Positions 1 through 7,849 of a DNA stretch of 20,879 nt are shown piece after piece; within the stretch, counting starts at the first letter, position 1; each line of letters starts with the position of its first letter. Origin of the DNA: an uncultured Elusimicrobia bacterium. Its GTDB lineage: Bacteria; Elusimicrobiota; Endomicrobiia; Endomicrobiales; Endomicrobiaceae. Location of the stretch: positions 1-20,879 of the forward strand of contig CAMVLN010000008.1 in assembly GCA_947168325.1 (NCBI GenBank), given 5' to 3'. Below the pieces are notes generated by a model, which made no database searches, was not told the origin of the DNA, and worked only from the letters and a program-made list of their open reading frames with translations. Position numbers and translations under genes: made by a program.

Positions 1-1186
1 GCTCTTCTTTCCACACATAATTGCTTACTGTATCAATAGCTAACTTATTTTCTTGCTTTATAAAAGAACCTGAACAAATAGAGCTATTAATACCATCTAT
101 ATTGGCTATTCCTCTAGAAGCCCCACCAACAAGTCTATTTGATAATTTTAATACTACAGCGGTATAGGCAGATATCAAAGACTCATTTAATTTTTCTAGA
201 AATAGATTTGCTATAAAAGTTCCTTCTCTATATATGGTTAGTGTATTCCTATTTGTAAATTTTATGTCAAAAACACTGCCAAAACCTTCAGCAAACGAAC
301 AAGATTGAGTTTCTATCACATCCCCGTTGCTGTCATAAACTTCAGCAATGAATTTATTGTCGTTAGTAGCTAGCCCTGAATGTACCGTCAAAGAAAACAA
401 TAACGAATTATTGTCGTTTCTAAATAATTGCAAAAAAGGAACCGCAACAGACAATGCCATATCAAAAACAACTCTTAATTTTATAGGAAAAAATTGAACC
501 CAAAATTGTGAATTAATAGAAATAAAATTTACATCACTAAACCCTGTAATTATTCCTGCTCCATCAATAGAAAGATTACCATTAACAGTAAAAGCTGAAT
601 TAATTTCTTTTTCTTTTACTGATTTATAAATTTTGTTATCTGTGGTTAATAAGACTTTTTTATCTAAAGTATCAGCTGTTGGTAGAACATCAACAACATC
701 ATCAACTACAGTTGTAGTATTTGCTTTTATTCCTTCCGCTATTGCTTTATTAGAAGCAACATTGTAGCTGTTTTCATTGATAGTGTTATCTACTTCTAAT
801 ATCGGGTTCTTTGTGTCATTTAAAACTTTTCCTTGTCCTGCTGACAAAACCTTTGTTGCATCAGCAGTTGTTAAATCATTTACAATATCTGTTTTAGGGA
901 TAAAGTCTTCTAAATTATATTTCTCTAAACTGTTCCCGTCCCACACATAAGTTGAATTATCATATATATAATATACACCAAACTGTGGGTCATCTACAGT
1001 TGCCCCGTCCCAACTATCAGCAACAACGGCGGTATATATTTTCTTATCAGTTAAATTATAATATTTGCTTCCCTTTGCAAATTCTCCTGTAGGAGCTGTA
1101 GTTATAGAAAGTAAAGCCACCTCTTTTGTCTCTCCACCACCACCAGAAGCACCTGTTTTTTTAACTTTGTTCCAAAGTGTAATCAT
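1..1186 (-). CDS. Tail fibre / tail appendage protein (3' end outside window)
   Basis: The frame is open for 395 codons from an ATG at 1186 to the window edge, so the C-terminus is missing. The start has a good ribosome binding site (AGGGGGAA) that overlaps the end of the upstream 91-aa gene. The N-terminus holds a short Gly-rich hinge (TGASGGGG, residues 11-18), followed by a segment with aromatic and Thr-rich repeats. Around residues 110-120 is an LSAGQGKVL segment of the kind common in phage tail fibres and baseplate appendages. The remainder is beta-rich, with hydrophobic strands separated by Asn/Asp turns. It lies last in the late operon, after the T7-fibre-like adaptor and a small protein, which is the usual place for host-recognition genes. 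Receptor specificity cannot be read from it. A tail fibre or spike is inferred from position and composition rather than from a diagnostic domain. Confidence 0.72.
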   Translation of the reverse strand, partial: MITLWNKVKKTGASGGGGETKEVALLSITTAPTGEFAKGSKYYNLTDKKIYTAVVADSWDGATVDDPQFGVYYIYDNSTYVWDGNSLEKYNLEDFIPKTDIVNDLTTADATKVLSAGQGKVLNDTKNPILEVDNTINENSYNVASNKAIAEGIKANTTTVVDDVVDVLPTADTLDKKVLLTTDNKIYKSVKEKEINSAFTVNGNLSIDGAGIITGFSDVNFISINSQFWVQFFPIKLRVVFDMALSVAVPFLQLFRNDNNSLLFSLTVHSGLATNDNKFIAEVYDSNGDVIETQSCSFAEGFGSVFDIKFTNRNTLTIYREGTFIANLFLEKLNESLISAYTAVVLKLSNRLVGGASRGIANIDGINSSICSGSFIKQENKLAIDTVSNYVWKEE

Positions 1187-1188
1187 AG

Positions 1189-1464
1189 TTATTCCCCCTC
1201 TGCCACATTGATAACCGCACCCGCATTGTAAGATTTCACATACACATTTACACCGCTTTCTTTTGTAATCGTAAGACCCTGATTAAAAGTGATTACAAAA
1301 CCGTCTTCGGGGTCTGTCGGTTCACTTGCACCTTCTACTACCATTACTTGTTGATTTATTTGTCCTTTAACTAACTGAACATCATAACTTGTTCCTTCTG
1401 TCATAGACTCGCCCATTAAAGTTTCTAAATTCTGCCAATTTGCACTTCCTACTTCTACTCTCAT
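1189..1464 (-). CDS. Small tail-associated protein of unknown function
   Basis: This 91-aa protein has an ATG preceded by AGGAGTG. It lies between the fibre adaptor and the tail fibre, with 2 bp to the fibre start, so it is almost certainly co-translated with them. It is acidic and predicted all-beta: short alternating hydrophobic segments such as VQLVKGQINQQVMVVEG and FVITFNQGLTI, with no Cys, signal peptide or membrane segment. I do not recognise the family. Small beta-sandwich proteins at this site in podovirus-like clusters can be capsid decorations, fibre connectors or fibre-tip subunits. A structural role is inferred only from the neighbours. Confidence 0.6.
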   Translation of the reverse strand: MRVEVGSANWQNLETLMGESMTEGTSYDVQLVKGQINQQVMVVEGASEPTDPEDGFVITFNQGLTITKESGVNVYVKSYNAGAVINVAEGE

Positions 1465-1524
1465 AATTACACTCCTATACTAAAACTAAACTACAATTAT
1501 ATTTTATACCTTAAAGTCTTATAG

Positions 1525-1887
1525 TCAATTTTTCAATTCTTCTATTTTTTTACTTAACTCTTGGCATATCATTGTCAACTTATCAAGACCGTCTTCTATC
1601 ATCTCTGCATTTAACTGTCCGCCGTTAGTGAAATCTATATCTTGTGTTATGTTTGTATCTCTGTATATTTCTATCTCGTCTGCACTTGTCAACGGTGCTA
1701 ACTCACTCTCTACCGTAGGATAAGTTAAAGTCTTTGCTACTGTATTTAAAGCAAAGTTCGTTTCTACTTTTTCCCCGTTTACTTTAAACTTAATCTGTGA
1801 ACTGTCGGTAAACTCAAATGTAATTGTAAACTCTCTGTTTACTCCGTCGCCCTGATAAGTGTTACTTGTTGTCTGCCCTGTTATCAT
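1525..1887 (-). CDS. T7-like tail fibre N-terminal/adaptor protein
   Basis: This 120-aa protein starts at an ATG with a strong AAAGGAG site and overlaps the end of the polyvalent-protein gene by 4 bp. The N-terminal half reads NTYQGDGVNREFTITFEF, then a VNGEKV strand, then an EIEIYRDTNITQDIDF segment. That is the pattern of the T7 gp17-type fibre N-terminal domain family, where the protein starts with a gap-filling beta domain and contains an R-x-T motif. The C-terminal 30 residues (from about NGGQLNAEMIEDGLDKL) form a helix ending in a coiled coil (QELSKKIEELKN), where T7-like proteins begin their shaft. Here the gene stops after the adaptor, so the shaft and tip must be separate proteins; the downstream genes are candidates. 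The family assignment is by pattern and was not checked by alignment. Confidence 0.68.
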   Translation of the reverse strand: MITGQTTSNTYQGDGVNREFTITFEFTDSSQIKFKVNGEKVETNFALNTVAKTLTYPTVESELAPLTSADEIEIYRDTNITQDIDFTNGGQLNAEMIEDGLDKLTMICQELSKKIEELKN

Positions 1888-4800
1888 AATACTCTCCTTT
1901 TATTTTTTTTCTTCTCTTTTGTTCTTCCACCGCCTAACCACCAATAATACGGGTTACCTATTATCGGTATGTTACTTGCTATTCTTAAATCTTTAGGTTT
2001 CATTTTTCCTTTACCTGCTCTGCCTAACTCCGTAAGGAAACTGTCTAACATCTGCACAACAGGAACTGTAAATATTGTGCCTAACAATACTCTACCGTAA
2101 CCTTCTTCTCTTCCCTTATACATTGTGTATCTTGATATACCGAGTATCTTTAAGAAGTTATCAAGTATCGTATCTTCCAAATCTATCTTTCTTAAATAGA
2201 TAAGGTCTTTTAACATATCTGTTCCTGCACCTAAAATTACAAACAAGAGTATAAGTTTAGCCATACTTATTGCACCCTCTTTAACCTTCTCCCCGTTCTT
2301 TTCTTTAATTCCTTCTTCTATCAACCTCTTGTTATCTGTAATAATTCTGTTAAACTGTTTTATCCAAAAGGTTTTTAATGAATAAAATATTCTTCCTGTT
2401 GGGCTTGTAAGATACATTTCAGGAACTTCACTCAAACTTACAGGTTGAACTCTTGATAGTTCGCAATGTGCAAACAAATAAATGTTTTCATTTATCGTAT
2501 TGCTCTTAATCTCTTTAATTAAATCTTTTGCAAAGTCTTCGCCATATCTTCTTGAAATATCATCAAAGGCTTTCTTCTCGTCTTTTTCTATCATATTCTT
2601 ATATTTCATAAATGTTGTTGCGATATAGGTATTCTTACCCAACTCATCAACCGCTTTAAACTTAATAGTCTTTAACACCCAATCTAAAATCTTTTGAGTT
2701 ATTCCTATTCCGTCTGCAAAATCTTCGGCAGGGTGGTCTATTCCTATATCTTGCATCGTTATCTTCTTCTTGCCGAACAATGCTTTTAATGTGCCAAACA
2801 CTCCCGCATTATCTATTGAATAACTTAAATCGCCGAACTGTGTTATAACAGAATTGATGTTACCTAATGTTGCCAAATATCCTACCGACTTAATTGTTGA
2901 CACAGCATTGTTAGTATTCTTGAAATTAAATCTTGCTCTTAATAAGTCTGCTATCTTCTTCTCTTGTTCTCTCATAATCTGTTTATCTTTAACCAAATCT
3001 TTAACAAATGTGCCTAATACACTTTCAATGTTTCTTATCACTTCTTCTAAATTTATTGTTCCGTCTTTACTTATAGACCCCATTTCGTATGCTTTATCTT
3101 TACCTACTCTTAAAAGTTTTGCCACTTCCAAGAAGTTGGATATATCTTCAATATACTCAAGTAAAGCATTGTTGGAGTTCTCGTAGTATCTGTCTATCTC
3201 ATCTGTAATAGTCATTATCTTTCTTTGTTTGGTATGCGAAGATGCATTGGTTACACCTTTTTGGTAACCGCTTAAATAACTTGCCACAAACTCTGCCTTT
3301 TGTTCTTCACTCCATTTCTTGTAGTTCGGGTCTTTTTTCTTCATTGCTCTTTCAATGTCGCTCCAATCTTTATTGCCTTCCAAATAAGATATAAGACCGT
3401 CAATGTTTGCTATCTTTCTCGGGAAATAGTTTTCTACCAAAGAACTTACTCCGTAAATCTCCAAATCTGCTTTTATACTGTCTAACATCTTCCTTACTTT
3501 TTCGTATGCCTTTTTAAGTTCAGGATACTTTTCATTTATTCTGTTTATGGTATTTATGTCGCTATTCTTTAATGCTCTGTCATAGTTCAAATAATCTTGA
3601 TTGTTCACTTTTTTAAGTTTGTCTGTCTGTTGTAAAAAGTCTATGGATGCATCTTTATATTTCTTCTGTCTTATACTTAATCTTGCTTCAAACATTTTCA
3701 TTTCATAATCAAGTCTTGTATCTATACCGCCTAATCTTGTAGATACAGGTTCTATTGCATCTAATATCACATCGGTTGCACTCTTAATAAACCCTTTCTT
3801 GTTTTCTATCTTGCCCAAATCTTTAGCATCAGGTGGAACAGGAACTATGTTTCCACCGCCACCTTCTTGTGTTGGTGGTGTATTTATAATGTTTCCGCCA
3901 CCACCGTTACCGCCTTCAGTTTGTGTTTGCATTGCATTGTTTGTAGGTTGTAATGTAAGTATCTCGTCAAACATAGTCTTAACTTCAGGTGTTATCGGTA
4001 TCATATTCTTAATACCATTATATATTTGGCTCATCCAATTCTTGAAATAATCAAACACACTTTTAAGTTCGGGTTTTGGTGCTTGTCCTGTTGCCATATA
4101 TGTTTCAAAGCCCTGTGCGAACTTCTCTTGTTGCTCTGTGGTATACTTTTGTCCTTCCTTCTTACCTAACCAATTATCAAGAGTTTTCTTTATTTTCTTA
4201 AATTGTTCGTCTTGTACTCCGCCCTGATTTTCTATTATCTCTATATCTCTTAAAAAGATGTGTGCCATTTCGTGAATAATCGTTGACCTATCACCACTTT
4301 GAAATACATTGATAATAGACTTGGTTTGTTCAACAATAGGTGTGTCTATATTTCTTGGTATTACTTCTCCACGATTTTGTTGTGGTATGTTCTCTTCTTG
4401 GAAATATATTTTGTTATCCAAACCCTTGACACCTGACAATAATTGTTCTATACTAATGGTATCAGGGAGTTCTCCCTTATCGCCATTAAGTTGGCGGTTG
4501 AGAACTTTCTGACTTTTTTTATCTATAATTACATCATACAAATCTGCTTTAATCTTTATACTATCGTTATTATTTCTGTTGTGCAATGCAGTTAATCTTA
4601 TTGTATATACATCGTTATCATTTATTCTTATAGGAACATAAAATCTATAAGTTAAATCATAATCTTTCTTTTCAGGTTTTGACAAATCAACATCAACCAA
4701 AAAAGAATTTTTGATTACATCTTCTATATTATCTATTGCTTTGTATCTTATTTTATGTTTTTGTTTTTTATTGCTACTCCATACAATATGGTTAGGAACA

Positions 4801-5768
4801 TTTTGTGGTTGCATTCCTTCTCTTTTAACTTTCTTAATAAAGTTTAATATTGCTCCATCAGAGGTTTTAGTTTTTGTTCCTATCAAGTTTGTTAGCATTT
4901 GTTGTAATTGTTTTTTATCTTTTATTTGAGCCTGTCTTAAATCTACAATAGGAACTTGTTTGTTTTTATCAATTCCCCTAACCATTGGTTGGTAAAATCT
5001 TTCTCTTAATGTTCCTGTAGGCTTATATTTTGTCTTATACTTTTCGTCAATTTTTGCAAGATAATCTTCAATTTCACCATTTACTTTTTCTTTCCATTTT
5101 GCCCACTCTTTAACAATTTGTTCTGTGTATTTTTCTTTATCTTCGTCTGTTAAATCATCTATATCTTCTTCAAGATAATCTGCAATTATATCGTCAGTAT
5201 CTTGAGTGTTATACAAAGGGCTTTCTGTTGTAATTAAAGTCGGCAATCCTACATTTTCAAGTTCTTCATTTATTTGTCCTTCGTATAATTTATTTACATC
5301 TTCATTTTCTCCTATTGCCAAACTATTAATATCTGTTGAGTGTATTCTATGTCTTAATGCACCTAATTCTTCAAGCATATCTGCTTGTTCTTCTGTTCCG
5401 CCATTTTCAATTAAAATTTTTCTATTATCCTCGTTTTTAAGTGCAACATTACGAGCTTGTCTTTCATAATAACCACTATCTCTTTGGTTAAACTTATCAA
5501 CTTCTTCTTCTCTTACTCTGTCTACAACTTGTTCCGTTGTCGGTATCTCCGCCATTCTGTTTGCTAATTGAGAATACACTAAACTTCTTTGCTCTTCAGC
5601 CAAACGACCTTCGTTTACCAACTTGTTTACATAGTTGCCGAACTTCTCTAAATTCTCTTTTGTTCTTATGCTCTGTATTATGTTTTGTATATTTCCGCTA
5701 CTTAAAGCCTGTGCTACTTTTTTCTCGTTAAATCTTACCGTATATCCCGTTTCTCTTCCGTTGCTCAA
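1884..5768 (-). CDS. Giant polyvalent virion protein with zincin metallopeptidase motif
   Basis: This 1294-aa protein is the largest in the window. The N-terminal 330 residues are charged and helical. A beta-rich segment at about 338-413 (KAIDNIEDVIKNSF to ADLYDVIID) resembles the nuclease-fold domains of phage large polyvalent proteins (LPD3-like). A zinc-peptidase motif HEMAH lies at residues 499-503 after RSTII, as in polyvalent-protein zincins. A Gly/Pro linker spans about 613-646. The C-terminal half contains YLATLGNINSVITQFGD near residue 970 and VDELGKNTY further on, like the LPD38 domain, and one hydrophobic segment near 1165-1185. Such proteins are packaged and injected with the DNA. 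The first usable start is TTG at 5768, overlapping the stop of a 23-codon ORF that has its own ribosome binding site. It occupies the place where tape-measure or internal core genes normally lie. Confidence 0.72.
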   Translation of the reverse strand: MSNGRETGYTVRFNEKKVAQALSSGNIQNIIQSIRTKENLEKFGNYVNKLVNEGRLAEEQRSLVYSQLANRMAEIPTTEQVVDRVREEEVDKFNQRDSGYYERQARNVALKNEDNRKILIENGGTEEQADMLEELGALRHRIHSTDINSLAIGENEDVNKLYEGQINEELENVGLPTLITTESPLYNTQDTDDIIADYLEEDIDDLTDEDKEKYTEQIVKEWAKWKEKVNGEIEDYLAKIDEKYKTKYKPTGTLRERFYQPMVRGIDKNKQVPIVDLRQAQIKDKKQLQQMLTNLIGTKTKTSDGAILNFIKKVKREGMQPQNVPNHIVWSSNKKQKHKIRYKAIDNIEDVIKNSFLVDVDLSKPEKKDYDLTYRFYVPIRINDNDVYTIRLTALHNRNNNDSIKIKADLYDVIIDKKSQKVLNRQLNGDKGELPDTISIEQLLSGVKGLDNKIYFQEENIPQQNRGEVIPRNIDTPIVEQTKSIINVFQSGDRSTIIHEMAHIFLRDIEIIENQGGVQDEQFKKIKKTLDNWLGKKEGQKYTTEQQEKFAQGFETYMATGQAPKPELKSVFDYFKNWMSQIYNGIKNMIPITPEVKTMFDEILTLQPTNNAMQTQTEGGNGGGGNIINTPPTQEGGGGNIVPVPPDAKDLGKIENKKGFIKSATDVILDAIEPVSTRLGGIDTRLDYEMKMFEARLSIRQKKYKDASIDFLQQTDKLKKVNNQDYLNYDRALKNSDINTINRINEKYPELKKAYEKVRKMLDSIKADLEIYGVSSLVENYFPRKIANIDGLISYLEGNKDWSDIERAMKKKDPNYKKWSEEQKAEFVASYLSGYQKGVTNASSHTKQRKIMTITDEIDRYYENSNNALLEYIEDISNFLEVAKLLRVGKDKAYEMGSISKDGTINLEEVIRNIESVLGTFVKDLVKDKQIMREQEKKIADLLRARFNFKNTNNAVSTIKSVGYLATLGNINSVITQFGDLSYSIDNAGVFGTLKALFGKKKITMQDIGIDHPAEDFADGIGITQKILDWVLKTIKFKAVDELGKNTYIATTFMKYKNMIEKDEKKAFDDISRRYGEDFAKDLIKEIKSNTINENIYLFAHCELSRVQPVSLSEVPEMYLTSPTGRIFYSLKTFWIKQFNRIITDNKRLIEEGIKEKNGEKVKEGAISMAKLILLFVILGAGTDMLKDLIYLRKIDLEDTILDNFLKILGISRYTMYKGREEGYGRVLLGTIFTVPVVQMLDSFLTELGRAGKGKMKPKDLRIASNIPIIGNPYYWWLGGGRTKEKKKNKRRVL

Positions 5769-5836
5769 TATGTTAGAGTTCTCGTCATATCTATAACTAA
5801 AAGTGCCTCTCCACCAAATAATGCTTGAATTTTCAT
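5765..5836 (-). CDS. 23-aa ORF coupled to the polyvalent protein start
   Basis: An ATG at 5836 lies behind one of the strongest ribosome binding sites in the window (AAGGAGG) and opens a 23-codon ORF, starting MKIQALFGGEALL, that ends in TGA. The stop overlaps the TTG start of the 1294-aa gene (TTGA). The polyvalent frame is open upstream of its TTG without any ATG, GTG or TTG, back to a TAA just before this small ORF. Two readings are possible: a leader peptide feeding ribosomes to the TTG by termination-reinitiation, or a frameshift that has separated the true N-terminus from the giant protein. I do not recognise the peptide. Confidence 0.5.
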   Translation of the reverse strand: MKIQALFGGEALLVIDMTRTLTY

Positions 5837-5858
5837 TTTATCAATTCCTCCTTTTTAT

Positions 5859-6155
5859 TTATTCAAAATATTCTTTTTTCCATTTAATTACAGAGTTTTC
5901 AACTTTGTATTGTTGCTCAATATCTTCCCATTTAGTTCCTTTTTTAAATACTATCTTTTTCCCTTTATGAACTATAGAAATTTCTGATTTTAGTTTCTTA
6001 CCAGAAAACATAAATATTTCTTGTCCAAAAGGAATAACAACTCTATTTTTTATAATTTCAGTACTGCCTTTTTCATCTGTTATAACCTTGCTGTTTACTT
6101 CTTTTGCTTTTAAAGCAATATTTACATCTTCCATTGTTGTTTTTTTCTTTTCCAT
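5859..6155 (-). CDS. Hypothetical protein in the head-tail connector cluster
   Basis: This 98-aa basic, Lys-rich protein starts inside the 3' end of the upstream 167-aa gene (34-bp overlap). Its AGAGGCAA ribosome binding site lies in that gene, so it is translationally coupled. The N-terminus (MEKKKTTMEDVNIALKAKEV) is probably helical and the remainder forms short beta strands. It has no Cys, membrane segment or recognised motif. It sits between a presumed tail-completion protein and the giant polyvalent protein, so a connector, stopper or small tail role is plausible. This rests on position only. Confidence 0.5.
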   Translation of the reverse strand: MEKKKTTMEDVNIALKAKEVNSKVITDEKGSTEIIKNRVVIPFGQEIFMFSGKKLKSEISIVHKGKKIVFKKGTKWEDIEQQYKVENSVIKWKKEYFE

Positions 6156-6625
6156 TTAATTGCCTCTTTAAAATTATCTAATATATGGGGTACAGAATAA
6201 CTACACATTGCACCATACAAAGCTCTACTGTCTATTTGTACATTTCCTACTTGTCCACCTTCATATTTATATCTAGAGTCATAATTTTTTTCTATTGCAT
6301 TCCTAATCGCACTTTCATATCTGTATGCCATAAAAGTATTATCAGTTGCTTTTCTCCCATTACCACTAAATCCAATAAATATATTTATGTAAATTATGTC
6401 TGCAGGTTTTGACCCTGCTGACCTTGCTTCAACTCTTTCAATTTCAATATAAACAAAAGTTTTTTTATTTATTGTTTCAGTAAGATTATAAAAATAGCTA
6501 TCATTATCAATATTTTCTAAAATTAAATCCGTTTTTTTTGTATTAATTTCTGTAATACTAGTATTAAGGTTATCCTTTAGTATATTTGTAACTTCTTTAA
6601 GTTTGTCATCATAACTATAATTCAT
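6122..6625 (-). CDS. Putative tail-completion/terminator-like protein
   Basis: This 167-aa soluble protein has an ATG with an AAGGAAGG site 14 bp after the gpG-like gene. It has an N-terminal helix (YDDKLKEVTNILKDNL), a central beta sheet (FVYIEIERVEARS, then DIIYINIFIGFSG), a helical segment (YRYESAIRNAIEKNY) and a second beta section. This resembles the alpha/beta layout of phage tail terminators and minor head-tail joining proteins. Its position directly after a gpG-type morphogenesis gene supports that reading. No family-specific motif was identified, so the call is provisional. The start of the next gene is embedded in its last 34 bp. Confidence 0.45.
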   Translation of the reverse strand: MNYSYDDKLKEVTNILKDNLNTSITEINTKKTDLILENIDNDSYFYNLTETINKKTFVYIEIERVEARSAGSKPADIIYINIFIGFSGNGRKATDNTFMAYRYESAIRNAIEKNYDSRYKYEGGQVGNVQIDSRALYGAMCSYSVPHILDNFKEAIKWKRKKQQWKM

Positions 6626-6638
6626 TTTATAACCTTCC

Positions 6639-7121
6639 TTATTGTTGAGGTATATTTATACCTAAAGATTTTAATTTACTATAAATATATTCTTCTAATA
6701 TTCTTACAAATGCTTTATTTCTGCTTGGCGAATTAAATATTATTTGTCTTGCTGGTATTCGTTTAGTTCCATATTGATGATATTTAGCAAGTTTGTTTTT
6801 ACTTCCAAACTCTGCATAAAAATCATTTTCGTTGTAAATATGTTCTGCTCCATTTTCTTGCCTAAAAGAATCTGCAAGTTTTCCAGTCCAAACCAATGTA
6901 CCACCATCAGTAAATTGTTTTTTCCTTTCCTTATACTTTGGTTCTAACGGTACCCATGACGGTCCTTCTTTTGTCATTAATCTACCTTTATTATTAAAAA
7001 GACCTGCCATACCTCTTGAAAAATTTACATTCCATTGTTTAAATACTTCTCTGAAATTCTTAATTTTCCATTCTTTTAACCTTTCTAAATTTGAAGTAGA
7101 AATATTAAAATTTATTTTCAT
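6639..7121 (-). CDS. Phage virion morphogenesis protein, Mu gpG-like
   Basis: I chose the ATG at 7121 (160 aa) because a GAAGA-type site precedes it. An alternative start at 7142 would overlap the upstream gene by 20 bp and add seven residues. The protein matches the virion-morphogenesis/gpG family: an N-terminal helical part, then WVPLEPKYKERKK, LVWTGKLADSF, a YAEFGSKNKLAKYHQYG segment and RIPARQIIF. The tryptophan-proline 'W.PL...Y...K' core, 'L..TG.L..S' and 'YHQ.G...PAR' signatures are all present. In Mu-like phages this protein acts at the head-tail joint during assembly. It follows the gp36-like gene in the order normal for Mu-like modules. Confidence 0.75.
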   Translation of the reverse strand: MKINFNISTSNLERLKEWKIKNFREVFKQWNVNFSRGMAGLFNNKGRLMTKEGPSWVPLEPKYKERKKQFTDGGTLVWTGKLADSFRQENGAEHIYNENDFYAEFGSKNKLAKYHQYGTKRIPARQIIFNSPSRNKAFVRILEEYIYSKLKSLGINIPQQ

Positions 7122-7122
7122 T

Positions 7123-7500
7123 TTAATCTTCTTTAACATCAATAGTATCTATTCTTGATAAAGGAGTTGAAAGAGTAATATTCCCTTCCAAAATTTTATT
7201 TAAGTCGTCAATAGCTTCCTGTTTTAAATTTCTTCCTTTTCTTTGCCCATCTTTCAAAATAACAAAGTTTAGCATCTCGTCTAAATCCCCAGCAACAAGT
7301 TTTGTGCAAATTGATTTAATAATTATCAAATCAGCTGTTTTTTCTAAAGGTAACTCATATTTCTTTATTAGAACAGAATCAATGTAATTTGACCTCATTT
7401 CAATTAGAGAATTTACTTTTGTAGCGGTTATCTGACTATTTTCCGTAAACTCTGTATTCTGAAAATAATTTTGAATATCTAAAACAGTGCAATAATTCAT
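7123..7500 (-). CDS. Head-tail connector protein, Mu gp36/DUF1320-like
   Basis: This 125-aa mostly helical protein follows the previous gene immediately, with a 1-bp overlap at 7500. It starts MNYCTVLDIQNYF and continues with ITATKVNSLIEMRSNYIDSVLIKKYELPL, then IIIKSICTKLVAGDLDEML. This is the layout of DUF1320/gp36-type head-completion adaptors: a short N-terminal helix, an 'I...a...id..l..rY.lPl' helix and a hydrophobic helix ahead of a short hairpin. The C-terminus is acidic and probably flexible. It lies between the capsid gene and the gpG-like gene, which fits an adaptor under the portal. Family membership is by pattern only. Confidence 0.62.
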   Translation of the reverse strand: MNYCTVLDIQNYFQNTEFTENSQITATKVNSLIEMRSNYIDSVLIKKYELPLEKTADLIIIKSICTKLVAGDLDEMLNFVILKDGQRKGRNLKQEAIDDLNKILEGNITLSTPLSRIDTIDVKED

Positions 7501-7790
7501 TATTTTTTACCTTTTTTGTCATTTTTAGAAGATAAAATATTTGTTTTAACTTTTATTTCCTCTTCTTTTTTCTCTTGATTTTGTTTTTCTGCAACTATTT
7601 CTTTTTTTGGCATAGCTATTGCTTTAGCTTTTTCTAATGTGCTAAATCTTTTTAAAGATGCAAACTGCAAATCGGTTAAACTTTGCTTATATTCCCCGTT
7701 TACAAATGTTTTTCCATCTTCTATTAAAAAACCGCTTTTACAATCTTTAAATATAAAAGGTAATTTTGTATCAGATTTTATTTCTATCAT
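7500..7790 (-). CDS. Small basic protein downstream of capsid gene
   Basis: This 96-aa protein starts at an ATG with a clear AATAGGAGAAA site and overlaps the next start by 1 bp. The first 55 residues form a compact domain (PFIFKDCKSGFLIEDGKTF, then LTDLQFASLKRFSTLEKA). The last 40 are almost entirely Lys/Glu/Gln and likely disordered or coiled. Small proteins at this place in Mu-like head clusters often act as head fibres or in connector assembly, but I do not recognise the family. Translation follows a stable mRNA hairpin that separates it from the capsid gene. Confidence 0.5.
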   Translation of the reverse strand: MIEIKSDTKLPFIFKDCKSGFLIEDGKTFVNGEYKQSLTDLQFASLKRFSTLEKAKAIAMPKKEIVAEKQNQEKKEEEIKVKTNILSSKNDKKGKK

Positions 7791-7810
7791 TTTAAATTTC
7801 TCCTATTATT

Positions 7811-7838
7811 AGGAGCAGAGCTTTAAAACTCCGCCCCT
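7811..7838 (-). other. Stable mRNA hairpin just after the capsid gene
   Basis: In the minus-strand transcript a 10-bp stem (AGGGGCGGAG with CTCTGCTCCT, two G-U wobbles) closes a loop of about 8 nt. It lies 12 bp downstream of the capsid stop and 20 bp before the next start. No U-tract follows on the minus strand, so it is not a full intrinsic terminator in the transcribed direction. A processing or stabilising hairpin that keeps capsid mRNA abundant is a reasonable inference. Confidence 0.5.
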
Positions 7839-7849
7839 AAAATTATTTT

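Noticed and set aside
3830..3930. CCACC-rich stretch as a tandem repeat element
   Set aside because: It encodes the Gly/Pro-rich linker of the polyvalent protein and has no regular unit beyond the codon repeat.
2854..5731. Several plus-strand ORFs of 60-110 aa across the giant gene
   Set aside because: They are antisense to an uninterrupted 1294-codon frame, have no ribosome binding sites and have Ser/Phe/Leu-biased composition typical of shadows.
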